This document shows, one piece after another, positions 1-8,718 of a DNA stretch of 64,000 nt (position 1 is the stretch's first letter; the number at the start of each line of letters is the position of its first letter). The position numbers and the translations under genes are program-made. Below the pieces are notes generated by a model, which was given only the letters and a program-made list of their open reading frames with translations, was not told the DNA's origin and did not search any database. The DNA comes from Croceimicrobium sp965279135 (lineage in GTDB: Bacteria > Bacteroidota > Bacteroidia > Flavobacteriales > Schleiferiaceae), in the NCBI GenBank assembly GCA_965279135.1, contig OZ257133.1, forward strand, positions 3,162,001-3,226,000. The letters run 5' to 3'.

Positions 1-1220
1 ATGCCATCTGGACCCACTAGTCTGAAGTCGGTGGGGTCTGCGGATGAGCATCGAACATTGTTGTTAAATTCAATGGAAACAATGGAATCGAAACACTGGT
101 AGCCTTGAAATATTGGGACTTGATGGATATTGCCATTGCTGTCTTCACCCGCAAATCGCAACATGTTATATAGGGCCATCATGCTATCCAGCTGGGCGCG
201 GGTAAAGTTTTGAATGATAGCATTATTGCTACTGGCTCCCAGGGCAAGTCGAGGACCCCCACTTGAGCCAGGGTTACAATTTGCGGTTACCGGAATTTGA
301 ATTTCCCGAACGCTGTGGCCAATGTTCACCCAGTTATAATGCGCAGTGTCGAAGCGCCAATCCTCTACGATGATTTTGACGACATAAGAACCCTGTTGAC
401 TTGGGCTAAAGCGAAATATTCCTTGCTGTGGGTCAATGACTATTCCGGTAGAACTAGGAATAGGATTGGTCACTGTGTAACCCGGTGCAAAAGGAATATT
501 AGTTGATGTGCCACAATAAGCACTAGTAAAGGCGTTAGCAAAGGCACTCGATTCTTCGGGATGCCCGAATCGATATACTATGCTATCCCCGTCAGCATCA
601 AAAGCAGATTGAATAAACTCAAAGGGTTTAGATCCAGGCTGACTAAGACAAAAGGCCTTTCCTGCAGGAGCCTGAATTTCCGGGGAGGAATTTTGCCCTA
701 GCATATTATTGAGTCGCGCGGTTAAATGCAGGTTTCGTGAATCAGAGTTGATCAGATTATCAGATTGATCCCGACAGCAAGGTGGTGCTGCGGTAATTTC
801 AAAGTCCCCACAGTTTCCAGGGATTGTAACATAACCGCACCAAATGTGAGCGGATAAGTCCTTATAATCAGGATCACCAGCATCGGCACATTCATCAAGT
901 CCCGGTACAAGCCATCCGCCATTCGGATCACCTGGTGAAGCCTGGCCCGGAGGGGGAAGGTTTTTGTTTAATTGGGCGGTGACATCCGGGAAACAGCTAC
1001 TGGAAACGCAGATGTTGATGGGCAGATTTGGGATAGCCGCCCCACCATTATTTCGATACAGGTATACGCAGACTTCATAGCGTAGGGAGTTGCTAGGAGT
1101 AGGAGACCATCGGTAAAATATTTCACCACTCGAATAATGACTGGCTTTTAAGTCCGGTCCTGTAAAGCAGAACAGCATGAGGATGAGCGCTACTGCGAAA
1201 GGGAATCTCTTGTTGGTCAT
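1..1220 (-). CDS. Secreted protein, tandem paralogue of the neighbouring T9SS type B cargo (3' end outside window)
   Basis: The reading frame is open from an ATG at 1218-1220 to the left edge of the window, so about 406 residues are seen and the C-terminus is missing. It starts with a signal peptide (MTNKRFPFAVALILMLF, then LKA before SHYSSGE). The mature part matches the protein of the next gene closely along its whole length: shared blocks include SSGEI.YRW, the PPPGQASPGD segment, GGW.VPGLDECA, CCRDQS, SSPEIQAPAGKAFCL, GSYVVKIIVEDWRFD and VREIQIPVTANCNP. This is a tandem gene duplication. By analogy the missing end probably carries a type IX secretion sorting domain. Function unknown; likely a cell-surface or exported repeat-rich protein. 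No clear promoter was found upstream. Confidence 0.85.
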   Translation of the reverse strand, partial: MTNKRFPFAVALILMLFCFTGPDLKASHYSSGEIFYRWSPTPSNSLRYEVCVYLYRNNGGAAIPNLPINICVSSSCFPDVTAQLNKNLPPPGQASPGDPNGGWLVPGLDECADAGDPDYKDLSAHIWCGYVTIPGNCGDFEITAAPPCCRDQSDNLINSDSRNLHLTARLNNMLGQNSSPEIQAPAGKAFCLSQPGSKPFEFIQSAFDADGDSIVYRFGHPEESSAFANAFTSAYCGTSTNIPFAPGYTVTNPIPSSTGIVIDPQQGIFRFSPSQQGSYVVKIIVEDWRFDTAHYNWVNIGHSVREIQIPVTANCNPGSSGGPRLALGASSNNAIIQNFTRAQLDSMMALYNMLRFAGEDSNGNIHQVPIFQGYQCFDSIVSIEFNNNVRCSSADPTDFRLVGPDG

Positions 1221-1315
1221 AATCTGATTTTTTATCTAAACTAGTCCTGCTATTAGCTCAGAGAAAGACCAAAGAATTCTGTAAACTCTTTTATTGAGTT
1301 AGGGATGAAATGCAT

Positions 1316-1347
1316 AAAAAAAGCCCCGTCAATATTGACGAGGCTTT
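1316..1347 (-). terminator. Rho-independent terminator of the type B sorting protein gene
   Basis: Just past the stop codon of the 1370-3745 gene, the minus strand reads AAAGCCTCGTCAATATTGAC then GGGGCTTT and a run of T. The stem is long and nearly perfect and is followed by seven T. It separates the two tandem paralogues, which are therefore likely to be transcribed separately. Confidence 0.85.
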
Positions 1348-1369
1348 GAGTTATCGCAGTGTTTCGTGA

Positions 1370-3745
1370 TTATTGAATACCGGCGATTGTTACATTCCCT
1401 TGTAGGGTTTGCGACTGGCCTGTAGCCGGGTTATCCATTTCAATAATGTAATAGTAAACTCCTACTGTGAGTGGTTGTCCGGAGTTATTTACTCCATTCC
1501 AACCCATTAGGCGATTATTGCTTGCAGCAAAATTCTCATCCTGGAAAACTCTCTCTCCATTACGGTTATAGAAGCTTACCGAAATTCTTTCATACTGCAC
1601 ACCTCCATCAACTGGGGCTTCGATGAAGAAGCGGTCATTAACACCATCTCCGTTTGGAGTAATAACATTCGGTATTAATACTTGTCCTGCCACAGGTGGG
1701 ATTACAGGTGGGGGTGGTGGGAAATAAGAAATGAAGTAATAAATCCAGTTAGATTCTGAAGAATCAGTACGGGAACTACCATTAACATTTCGTGCCACAA
1801 CTCTGGCAACATAAGTTCCTTGGGTTACAGAGTCCGCATCTGGAACTGCAATATTTGCAAAGGTGTCGGTAGTCTGAGTAACTAAATCCCAATTACGAAT
1901 TCCAGGCGCTGGGAAGTTTGTATCGCGCTTAGCATTGAAAAGGTCATAGTTTCTAACCGACTGATCAATACAATTATAATGGTTCCAGTATAGTGGAAGA
2001 TTGTTATCCGAGCGTGCAGCGCTATCTATTCTTAACTGGATAGTAGAACAGAATCGACTAGGGGTACGTGGTTTTCCATTGTAAACCAGTTGTACCTGAT
2101 AGTCATAGATGAAGTTATCTACAAAGAATCCGTTTTGCCCAAAGCTATCAACGAAGAAACGAGTGTTTGGATCATTGATCACTTTTAGAAGGCTCATAGG
2201 TCGTACTCCAGAATCAGCGCGGAAAATGTTCCAGGATTCAAAAGTTGCCAATACCGCAGGATCTTGAAGCCCGGCATTACCTGACCAATCTAGACGTACA
2301 TCAACATCGCGTTCTACAGTTAAACCATCTAATTCGTAGGTAGGAGCAGGACAGCCACTAACCGGAATTAAGAAAGTGTAGAATTCCGAAAGCTCAATAC
2401 CGCACTCATTTAAGAGTGTAGTACCATCATTACCTCTACGAATTTGCAGTACATAGTTACCATCTATATCCAGAGGTTGATTCAATTTAAGATCAAGCAC
2501 ACGTGTAACAAGGAACTGACAATTAGTTTCTACTTCAATTACCGGGCGTGCAACACCATCAGGACCAATCAGACGGAAGTCAGTTGGATCTACAGAGCTA
2601 CAACGGATATTGTTGTCAAATTCAATGGATACAATAGAGTCGAAACATTGGTAACCCTGGAATACCGGAATTTGGAATACGGTTGGATTACCGGCTGGAA
2701 TTGAATCCTCACCAAAGAAAACACGCATGTTATAAGCGGTTTTCATAGAGTCGATATCCGCTCTAGGGAAGTTCTGGATAGATGCGTTATTAGTTGCGGC
2801 ACTTAAAGAAAGTCTTGGTCCGTCTGCGGAAGCTGGGTTACAATTCGCAGTTACCGGAATTTGAATCTCACGAACAGATTCACCAATATTTAACCATTGC
2901 AGGGTAATAGGGTCAAAGCGCCAATCCTCCACAATGATTTTAACTACATAAGACCCTTGTTGATTAGGACTAAAGGTGAAAATACCATTTACTTGATCAA
3001 TAAGGATTCCTGTTGAACTTGGGAAAGGATTAGGCACACCATATCCGGGAGAAAAATTAATGTTGGTTCCAGGTCCGCAAAGAACGCCTGATTGAGGATG
3101 TCCAAAGCGATAGTAAATACTATCATTATCGCTATCGATCGCAGCCTGAATAAACTGAAATGGTTTTGCACCAGGCTGAGTTAGGCAGAATGCCTTACCT
3201 GCTGGAGCTTGAATTTCAGGAGAAGAGCTTTCACCTAAAGTATTGTTCAACTTTGCCTCCAGGTACATATTTGGAGAAGTGGCCAGGTTGGTGGATTGGT
3301 CCCGACAGCACACCGCATTGGCAGTAAACTTAAAATCCCCGCAGGTTCCCGGTAAAGAAGTAAAGCCTGAGAACTTATGAATGGAGAGGTCTTTATAACT
3401 AGGGTCCAAAGAATTTGCACACTCATCAAGTCCAGGTACAATCCAACCTCCATTGTTATCGCCAGGAGAGGCTTGTCCGGGAGGTGGCATAATACGGTTG
3501 AGAGTTACGTTCACATTAGGAAAGCAACTACTAGTAATACAAACTACCTGGGTGGTTTGGGTAATTCCAATTCCACCGTTATTACGATACCAGTTTACAA
3601 AAACCTCATATCTACTGGAGTCATTTGCTGTTGGTGCCCAGCGATAGTAAATTTCTCCACTGGAGAAGTGAGAGGCCTCTGCTTCCTGCGTTCCGGCGAA
3701 CAGGAAAAGGAGGGCTAATACAGCCAGTTGTTTAAAAACTTTCAT
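1370..3745 (-). CDS. Secreted T9SS type B sorting domain protein (gliding-motility-type C-terminus)
   Basis: This 791-residue protein has a signal peptide (about residues 1-24, ending AEA before SHFSS) and a C-terminal domain from about residue 688 that begins VLIPNVITPNGDGVNDRFF. That motif is the hallmark of the type B T9SS sorting domain (the gliding-motility-associated C-terminal family), so the protein should cross the outer membrane by the type IX system. A proline-rich stretch (FPPPPPVIPPV) joins the sorting domain to the body. The body holds many cysteines (CCRDQ, CFDSIV, NECGIEL) and looks like extracellular beta-rich modules. The partial gene downstream is a close paralogue. Function is unknown; an adhesin or surface-layer role is a guess. 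Confidence 0.88.
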   Translation of the reverse strand: MKVFKQLAVLALLFLFAGTQEAEASHFSSGEIYYRWAPTANDSSRYEVFVNWYRNNGGIGITQTTQVVCITSSCFPNVNVTLNRIMPPPGQASPGDNNGGWIVPGLDECANSLDPSYKDLSIHKFSGFTSLPGTCGDFKFTANAVCCRDQSTNLATSPNMYLEAKLNNTLGESSSPEIQAPAGKAFCLTQPGAKPFQFIQAAIDSDNDSIYYRFGHPQSGVLCGPGTNINFSPGYGVPNPFPSSTGILIDQVNGIFTFSPNQQGSYVVKIIVEDWRFDPITLQWLNIGESVREIQIPVTANCNPASADGPRLSLSAATNNASIQNFPRADIDSMKTAYNMRVFFGEDSIPAGNPTVFQIPVFQGYQCFDSIVSIEFDNNIRCSSVDPTDFRLIGPDGVARPVIEVETNCQFLVTRVLDLKLNQPLDIDGNYVLQIRRGNDGTTLLNECGIELSEFYTFLIPVSGCPAPTYELDGLTVERDVDVRLDWSGNAGLQDPAVLATFESWNIFRADSGVRPMSLLKVINDPNTRFFVDSFGQNGFFVDNFIYDYQVQLVYNGKPRTPSRFCSTIQLRIDSAARSDNNLPLYWNHYNCIDQSVRNYDLFNAKRDTNFPAPGIRNWDLVTQTTDTFANIAVPDADSVTQGTYVARVVARNVNGSSRTDSSESNWIYYFISYFPPPPPVIPPVAGQVLIPNVITPNGDGVNDRFFIEAPVDGGVQYERISVSFYNRNGERVFQDENFAASNNRLMGWNGVNNSGQPLTVGVYYYIIEMDNPATGQSQTLQGNVTIAGIQ

Positions 3746-3905
3746 GCCTGATTTTCTTTAGAAAGGTAAAAGTAAGAGTTAAGGCTAATTATACAAACCC
3801 TAGGTAGCTCTCTTATAGTTATCGGCGGGTTTTAGTTTGTTAAGGGTTGAGAAAGCTTCGAGGTTGCTTTTATGTACTTTCGCATTTCATTTGAAAATGC
3901 GCCAT

Positions 3906-5708
3906 ATGAAGATGACGAACATCCGTAATTTCTGCATTATCGCTCACATCGATCATGGGAAGAGCACCCTGGCCGATCGTCTGTTGGAGCATACGCAAAC
4001 GGTTACGGAACGCGAAGCAAAGAATCAGCTTTTAGATGATATGGATTTGGAGCGCGAGCGTGGCATAACCATTAAGAGCCATGCCATCCAAATGAACTTT
4101 TTGCAAGACCAGGTAGATTATACTTTAAATCTTATTGATACTCCGGGGCACGTGGATTTCTCTTATGAGGTATCTCGTGCCATTGCTGCATGTGAAGGCG
4201 CTTTATTAGTAGTGGATGCGGCTCAAGGAATCCAGGCCCAAACTATCTCTAACCTATACTTGGCCCTGGAGCATGATCTGGAGATTATTCCGGTACTTAA
4301 TAAGGTAGATTTACCTAGTGCAAACCCTGAAGAGGTTAAGGATCAAATCATTGATCTTCTTGGTTGCGAGGATGAGGACATCATTATGGCCTCCGCTAAA
4401 ACTGGCATAGGTATTCAGGAAATTTTAGAGGCAGTAGTATCTCGAATTCCAGCTCCAGAGGGTGATCCGGATGCTCCATTGCAAGCTCTCATATTTGATT
4501 CAGTTTTCAATCCTTACCGTGGAATTGAGGCATTCTTCAAAGTGGTGAATGGCTCTATGAAGAGTGGTTCGGCAGTTAAGTTTATGAATACCGGTAGCCG
4601 TTATGATGCAGATGAAATTGGAGTATTGAGGCTGCAACAAGAACCACGTAAGGAAATCGGAACCGGAAATGTAGGCTATATTATTTCCGGTATTAAGGAG
4701 GCGAAAGAGGTAAAGGTTGGGGATACAATTACCTCTGTGAGTAATTCGGCAACCGAACCGATCGCAGGTTTTGAAAACGTAAAACCAATGGTTTTTGCGG
4801 GAATATATCCCGTGGATACGGATGAGTTTGAAGAACTTCGAAATTCCCTGGAGAAGCTTCAGCTTAATGATGCCAGTTTAACTTTCGAACCCGAGTCTTC
4901 AGCCGCACTGGGTTTCGGCTTTCGTTGCGGATTCCTAGGTATGCTTCACATGGAGATTATTCAGGAGCGTTTGGAGCGAGAGTTTAATATGACAGTTATT
5001 ACTACCGTACCTAACGTGTCCTATTATGCTTTCATGAAGAAGGAGCCAGACCAAAGGATCATCGTTAACAACCCCACAGAATTCCCTGATCCAACTAAGA
5101 TGGAAAGGATTGAGGAACCTTACATCCAGGCCCAAATTATTACCAAAGCTGATTATGTTGGGGCGGTTATGAATTTGGCTATAGAGAAACGCGGAGTTCT
5201 TAAGAATCAGATTTACCTCACTTCAGAGCGTGTGGAAATGACTTTCGATATGCCTCTGGCTGAGATTGTATTTGATTTTTATGATCGCCTTAAATCAATA
5301 TCCCGAGGATATGCATCCTTTGACTATCATCCGATTGGTTACCGCGAGAGTGATATGGTTAAGGTAGATGTAATGTTGAACGGTGATCCGGTTGATGCCT
5401 TATCCGCTCTAATCCATCGCAGCAATGCTTATGATATTGGTAAGAAAATCTGTGAGAAGCTTAAAGAGTTAATTCCGCGTCAGCAATTTATGATTGCCAT
5501 TCAGGCAGCAATTGGCGCTAAGATTATTGCCAGGGAAACTCTAAGTGCGCTGCGCAAAGATGTGACTGCTAAATGCTACGGAGGTGATATATCCCGGAAG
5601 CGAAAACTCCTTGAAAAGCAAAAGGCAGGAAAGAAACGAATGCGTCAGGTAGGGAATGTTGAAATTCCCCAACAGGCATTCCTGGCGGTGCTCAAATTAA
5701 ATGACTAA
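3906..5708 (+). CDS. lepA: Elongation factor 4 (LepA), ribosome back-translocation GTPase
   Basis: LepA binds the ribosome and uses GTP to remodel stalled or mis-translocated complexes. The first residues, NIRNFCIIAHIDHGKSTLAD, contain the G1 loop, followed by DDMDLERERGITIKS (G2), DTPGHVDF (G3) and NKVDLP (G4). The C-terminal LepA-specific domain is present and ends with GGDISRKRKLLEKQKAGKKR and QVGNVEIPQ. I start it at the ATG of MKMTNIRNF, giving 600 residues, the normal length; the frame is open further upstream, but those 23 residues do not look like LepA. A second ATG two codons later is also possible. Its last four bases overlap the convergent trpS stop. Confidence 0.97.
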   Translation: MKMTNIRNFCIIAHIDHGKSTLADRLLEHTQTVTEREAKNQLLDDMDLERERGITIKSHAIQMNFLQDQVDYTLNLIDTPGHVDFSYEVSRAIAACEGALLVVDAAQGIQAQTISNLYLALEHDLEIIPVLNKVDLPSANPEEVKDQIIDLLGCEDEDIIMASAKTGIGIQEILEAVVSRIPAPEGDPDAPLQALIFDSVFNPYRGIEAFFKVVNGSMKSGSAVKFMNTGSRYDADEIGVLRLQQEPRKEIGTGNVGYIISGIKEAKEVKVGDTITSVSNSATEPIAGFENVKPMVFAGIYPVDTDEFEELRNSLEKLQLNDASLTFEPESSAALGFGFRCGFLGMLHMEIIQERLEREFNMTVITTVPNVSYYAFMKKEPDQRIIVNNPTEFPDPTKMERIEEPYIQAQIITKADYVGAVMNLAIEKRGVLKNQIYLTSERVEMTFDMPLAEIVFDFYDRLKSISRGYASFDYHPIGYRESDMVKVDVMLNGDPVDALSALIHRSNAYDIGKKICEKLKELIPRQQFMIAIQAAIGAKIIARETLSALRKDVTAKCYGGDISRKRKLLEKQKAGKKRMRQVGNVEIPQQAFLAVLKLND

Positions 5709-6676
5709 AAGCCTAAGCTTTTTCTTACACGGGCAAGGACCTCTCTGGCGATTGGTCTAACTTTTTCCGCCCCTTTCATTAGTTGTTCTTCAATTAGAGC
5801 TGGATTCTGCATTAGTTCCTCGTACTTGGCTCGAGCTTCACCATATCGATCCAGGATTAACTCATGCAAGGCTTTTTTCGCATGGCCATAACCATAGTTT
5901 CCTCTAAGGTAGTTTTGGCGCATTGCAGCAATTTGCTCTTCTGTTGCTAGTAAACTGTAGAGCTCAAAAACATTACAGGTATCAGGGTTCTTGGGTTCTT
6001 CCAGCGGTGTGCTATCCGTAACGATGCCCATGATCTGCTTCTTCAACACTTTGGCTGCAGCGAAAAGATCGATGGTATTTCCATAACTCTTGCTCATTTT
6101 CTGACCATCAGTCCCTGGAACGGTCATAACAGTTTCTTGAATTACTGATTCAGGAAGCTTCAACACATCTTGTCCCACAGCATGGTTTAGCGCTCCCGCC
6201 ATATCGCGGGTCATCTCAAGATGTTGTTTTTGATCTTTTCCTACCGGAACCTGATCCGCATCGTAAAGTAAGATATCGGAGGCCATTAAAACCGGATAGG
6301 TAAAAAGCCCTGCATTCACATCCGAAAGGCGATCGCTTTTATCCTTAAAACTGTGAGCATTGGCTAACATAGGGTAAGGCGTAAAACAGGAGAGATACCA
6401 GGTGAGCTCTGCAACCTCGGGAATATCACTTTGCCGGTAGAAATAGTTTTGATCCACATCAAAACCCAGGGCCATCCAGGAAGCAGCTACGGCATATACG
6501 CTAGCTTTTCTTTTCTCGGCATCCTTAACGGAAGTAAGGGAATGAAGATCAGCGATAAAAAAGAATGACTCATTCCCAGGCTTTTTCGACATTTCGATAC
6601 CAGGTTCAATTGCTCCAAGTGCATTTCCTAAATGCGGTACGCCAGTACTCTGTATTCCAGTAAGGACCCTTGCCAT
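5705..6676 (-). CDS. trpS: Tryptophanyl-tRNA synthetase
   Basis: Class I aminoacyl-tRNA synthetase that charges tRNA-Trp. The HIGH-type motif is seen near the N-terminus (TGVPHLGNALG) and the KMSKS loop as GQKMSKSYGN. At 323 residues from MARVLTGIQS it is the usual size for bacterial TrpS. The frame is open for 33 more residues upstream, but these overlap the divergent acyltransferase promoter and do not fit the family, so I reject that longer start. The gene converges on lepA with a four-base overlap in which the two stop codons sit on top of each other. Confidence 0.97.
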   Translation of the reverse strand: MARVLTGIQSTGVPHLGNALGAIEPGIEMSKKPGNESFFFIADLHSLTSVKDAEKRKASVYAVAASWMALGFDVDQNYFYRQSDIPEVAELTWYLSCFTPYPMLANAHSFKDKSDRLSDVNAGLFTYPVLMASDILLYDADQVPVGKDQKQHLEMTRDMAGALNHAVGQDVLKLPESVIQETVMTVPGTDGQKMSKSYGNTIDLFAAAKVLKKQIMGIVTDSTPLEEPKNPDTCNVFELYSLLATEEQIAAMRQNYLRGNYGYGHAKKALHELILDRYGEARAKYEELMQNPALIEEQLMKGAEKVRPIAREVLARVRKSLGF

Positions 6677-6713
6677 AAAGAATAATTTTCGCGCACAAAT
6701 GTAAGAAGCCAGA

Positions 6714-6743
6714 TTGGGTGCTTGTACCATTCTTTTATTTTTG
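6714..6743 (+). promoter_or_regulatory. Predicted Bacteroidota promoter of the acyltransferase-gatC operon
   Basis: TTG at 6714-6716, a 19-base gap, then TATTTTTG at 6736-6743. This is an exact match to the family consensus TTG-N(17-23)-TAnnTTTG. The ATG follows only 10 bases after the -7 box, so the leader should be extremely short. Confidence 0.65.
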
Positions 6744-6753
6744 CCCCCGTCTA

Positions 6754-7485
6754 ATGCGCTATATTTTTGCTCCATTGTTCCGGGTATGGTTTTACATCGC
6801 CAATTTTATTGCGATCGTAATCTTATTTCCCTTTATCTTCATTACCTCCCTTAGTCCTAAAACCTATTTGCAGTTCTTCTATTTTGAGCGGCTATGGGCT
6901 AAAATGGTCTTGGTGCTCTGCGGCTTTCGCTGGAAAGTCAATTGGATGGAGAAACCTGATCCTAGGGGTCAGTACCTGATCTGCCCCAACCACACCAGCA
7001 TGTTGGATATAATGCTCACTTTGGCGGTATTTCCTATGCCCTATCTGTTTATTGGTAAAAAGGAACTGACTAAGCTGCCTCTATTTGGTTATTTCTATAA
7101 GCGTACCAATATCTTGGTAGACCGCTCTAGTTATAGTAGTAAGAAGCTCACTTTTGAATTAGCAGGAGCCAAAGTGGATGAAGGAATGGGATTATGCATT
7201 TATCCGGAGGGATTAGCCCCAAGAGAGGAGGTTACCTTAGCACCATTTAAAACCGGTGCTTTTCGCCTTTCTGCCAGCCGCAACATCCCTATAATACCTG
7301 CCGCATTTCACGATTGCAAGCGATTGTTGCCCTACGATAACTTTAGAGGAGGACCCGGTTTGTTGAAAGTGGATGTTCTTCCTTTTTTGCGCCCGGAAGG
7401 AGAAAGCCCAGAGGAAGTAGAGCGGTTAAAGGATCGTTGTTACGATGATATTTTGCGATCTTTGCAAGCTCAAAAGACGCAGTAA
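6754..7485 (+). CDS. 1-acyl-sn-glycerol-3-phosphate acyltransferase (PlsC family)
   Basis: Membrane enzyme of phospholipid synthesis that transfers an acyl chain to lysophosphatidic acid. The acyltransferase HX4D motif is visible (CPNHTSMLD), followed by the FIGKKEL segment, the KRTNILVDR block and a YPEG motif in place of the EGTR box, all in the family order. The N-terminus (FAPLFRVWFYIANFIAIVIL) is a membrane segment. The start at MRYIFAPLF gives 243 residues; the longer frame runs back into the promoter. It overlaps gatC by one base (TAATG), so the two are probably translationally coupled. Its exact acceptor is inferred from the family. Confidence 0.88.
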   Translation: MRYIFAPLFRVWFYIANFIAIVILFPFIFITSLSPKTYLQFFYFERLWAKMVLVLCGFRWKVNWMEKPDPRGQYLICPNHTSMLDIMLTLAVFPMPYLFIGKKELTKLPLFGYFYKRTNILVDRSSYSSKKLTFELAGAKVDEGMGLCIYPEGLAPREEVTLAPFKTGAFRLSASRNIPIIPAAFHDCKRLLPYDNFRGGPGLLKVDVLPFLRPEGESPEEVERLKDRCYDDILRSLQAQKTQ

Positions 7486-7787
7486 TGAAGATAAGTCTGG
7501 ATGAAATTCGCCATTTAGCCCATTTGGCTCGTCTCGAATTTAATGAGGCGGAGATGAATAGCATGCAGGAGGATATGGAAAAAATCCTGGGCTTTGTCGA
7601 CAAGATTAATGAGTTGGATTTAGAAGGAGTAGAGCCACTAATCTATCTAAATGAAGAGCGTAATAATCTAAGGGAGGATAAATCCGAAATGATTCTAACC
7701 AAAGATGAGGCTTTGAAAAATGCCCCAGATAAGGACAGCGATTTCTTTCGGGTACCTAAAGTTTTGAAGCGCGAGGAAGATCAATAG
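7485..7787 (+). CDS. gatC: Asp-tRNA(Asn)/Glu-tRNA(Gln) amidotransferase subunit C
   Basis: Small subunit of the GatCAB complex, which amidates mischarged Glu-tRNA(Gln) or Asp-tRNA(Asn). The protein is 100 residues, the usual size, and has the typical start ISLDEIRHLAHLARLEFNE, the middle INELDLEGVEPLIY and an end rich in VPKVLKRE. gatA and gatB are not in this window, which is common because the three genes are often scattered in this phylum. It is co-transcribed with the acyltransferase and its 3' end overlaps the convergent GH16-like gene by seven bases. Confidence 0.95.
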   Translation: MKISLDEIRHLAHLARLEFNEAEMNSMQEDMEKILGFVDKINELDLEGVEPLIYLNEERNNLREDKSEMILTKDEALKNAPDKDSDFFRVPKVLKREEDQ

Positions 7788-8575
7788 GCTTCGAAACTAA
7801 AATCTTCAATAATCACCTCGGCATCCTTGCCAAATAGCGGCTGTTCATTATCACCAAAAATCCAGAGATTGAGTCGAGCCTGATTTTGTAATCCCGGTTT
7901 AGGCACAGTGATCGCTTTACTGAATTGTCCTTCCTTTCCCTTCTGTCGTGGAGGATTGTTAAAGCTATAATGGAAGCTTTCCAGGAGTTCTTCTTCTAGC
8001 CCTTTATATGAAAAGAAACTTATCGAAGTATCGCGCCATTCAATAATATGGGTGCTCAGTCCATTCCACTTCTTAGGGTTAGAGTTGGAAGATTGAAAGC
8101 GTTCTAAGAAGAGTTTTTGCAAGGATACAGGATGCACAGAATAGTGCAAAACTCTAGGAGCTAGCGGAAAACCCCATTTGGAAAATTCAATGTCGATTTC
8201 ACTATTGGCCTGATTCTCGAAGCCATCAGGATCCCATGTAAAAAAGCCGAAAACCAGATTGGGATCCAATTCACCCATCTCGCCATTTATCACCATTCGG
8301 TACCGACCATAACCTAAGGTGTCTTTGGTGAACACTTCAGCGCAGGTCCAACGCCCTTCCACTTCGTTCACTTTTAGATGCAACTTGCCCGACCAATCTA
8401 CCCAGACGTTGCGGTGATGAAACACATTGTTTCCTGGGCCCTGGATTTCGGGACTGCTTTTTATCCACCACTCTCGGTCAGCAAACTCCACGCTGCGAGG
8501 TAAGTAGTCTAAGTGCTTCTGCAGACTACATGCACCAAGACTTAAACCCAAAAGAAGAATCAAATATCCCCTCAT
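7781..8575 (-). CDS. GH16-like glycoside hydrolase lipoprotein
   Basis: The N-terminus is a lipoprotein signal with lipobox LGAC (lipidated Cys16), so the protein should be anchored in an outer or inner membrane. Residues 126-130 read EIDIE, which fits the ExDxE catalytic signature of family 16 glycoside hydrolases (laminarinases, agarases and relatives), with the two glutamates as nucleophile and acid/base. The surrounding beta-jelly-roll pattern (GRYRMVI, NLVFGFFTWD, HIIEWRDTSISFFSY) agrees. At 264 residues it is a single-domain enzyme. The substrate cannot be told from the sequence, and no polysaccharide-utilisation genes (susC/susD) flank it. Confidence 0.8.
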   Translation of the reverse strand: MRGYLILLLGLSLGACSLQKHLDYLPRSVEFADREWWIKSSPEIQGPGNNVFHHRNVWVDWSGKLHLKVNEVEGRWTCAEVFTKDTLGYGRYRMVINGEMGELDPNLVFGFFTWDPDGFENQANSEIDIEFSKWGFPLAPRVLHYSVHPVSLQKLFLERFQSSNSNPKKWNGLSTHIIEWRDTSISFFSYKGLEEELLESFHYSFNNPPRQKGKEGQFSKAITVPKPGLQNQARLNLWIFGDNEQPLFGKDAEVIIEDFSFEAY

Positions 8576-8669
8576 TCCAAAATCTACACCTTGAAAACGA
8601 AGGTATTATAAGTTTGGTAACAGGTTTAAAGTATTCGATTAGGCCTACCAAATCTTCGATTTAAGGACA

Positions 8670-8697
8670 AAAAAAGACCCGCGAAACTCGCGGGTCT
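8670..8697 (-). terminator. Rho-independent terminator of gdhA
   Basis: Minus strand: AGACCCGCGA, a three-base loop, TCGCGGGTCT, then a run of T. The ten-base-pair perfect GC-rich stem sits about 20 bases past the gdhA stop. Confidence 0.92.
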
Positions 8698-8718
8698 AAA
8701 GATTATCAAGAAGGGATT

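Noticed and set aside
297..506. Small plus-strand open frame near the left edge
   Set aside because: It lies inside the minus-strand paralogue gene in another frame and has no family features; it is a shadow of that gene.
3837..3905. Longer lepA start adding 23 residues
   Set aside because: The extra residues do not resemble LepA, which begins right at NIRNFCIIAHIDHGKS; the start at 3906 gives the normal length.
6677..6775. Longer trpS start
   Set aside because: The extra 33 residues overlap the promoter and start of the divergent acyltransferase, and TrpS normally begins at MARVLTGIQ.
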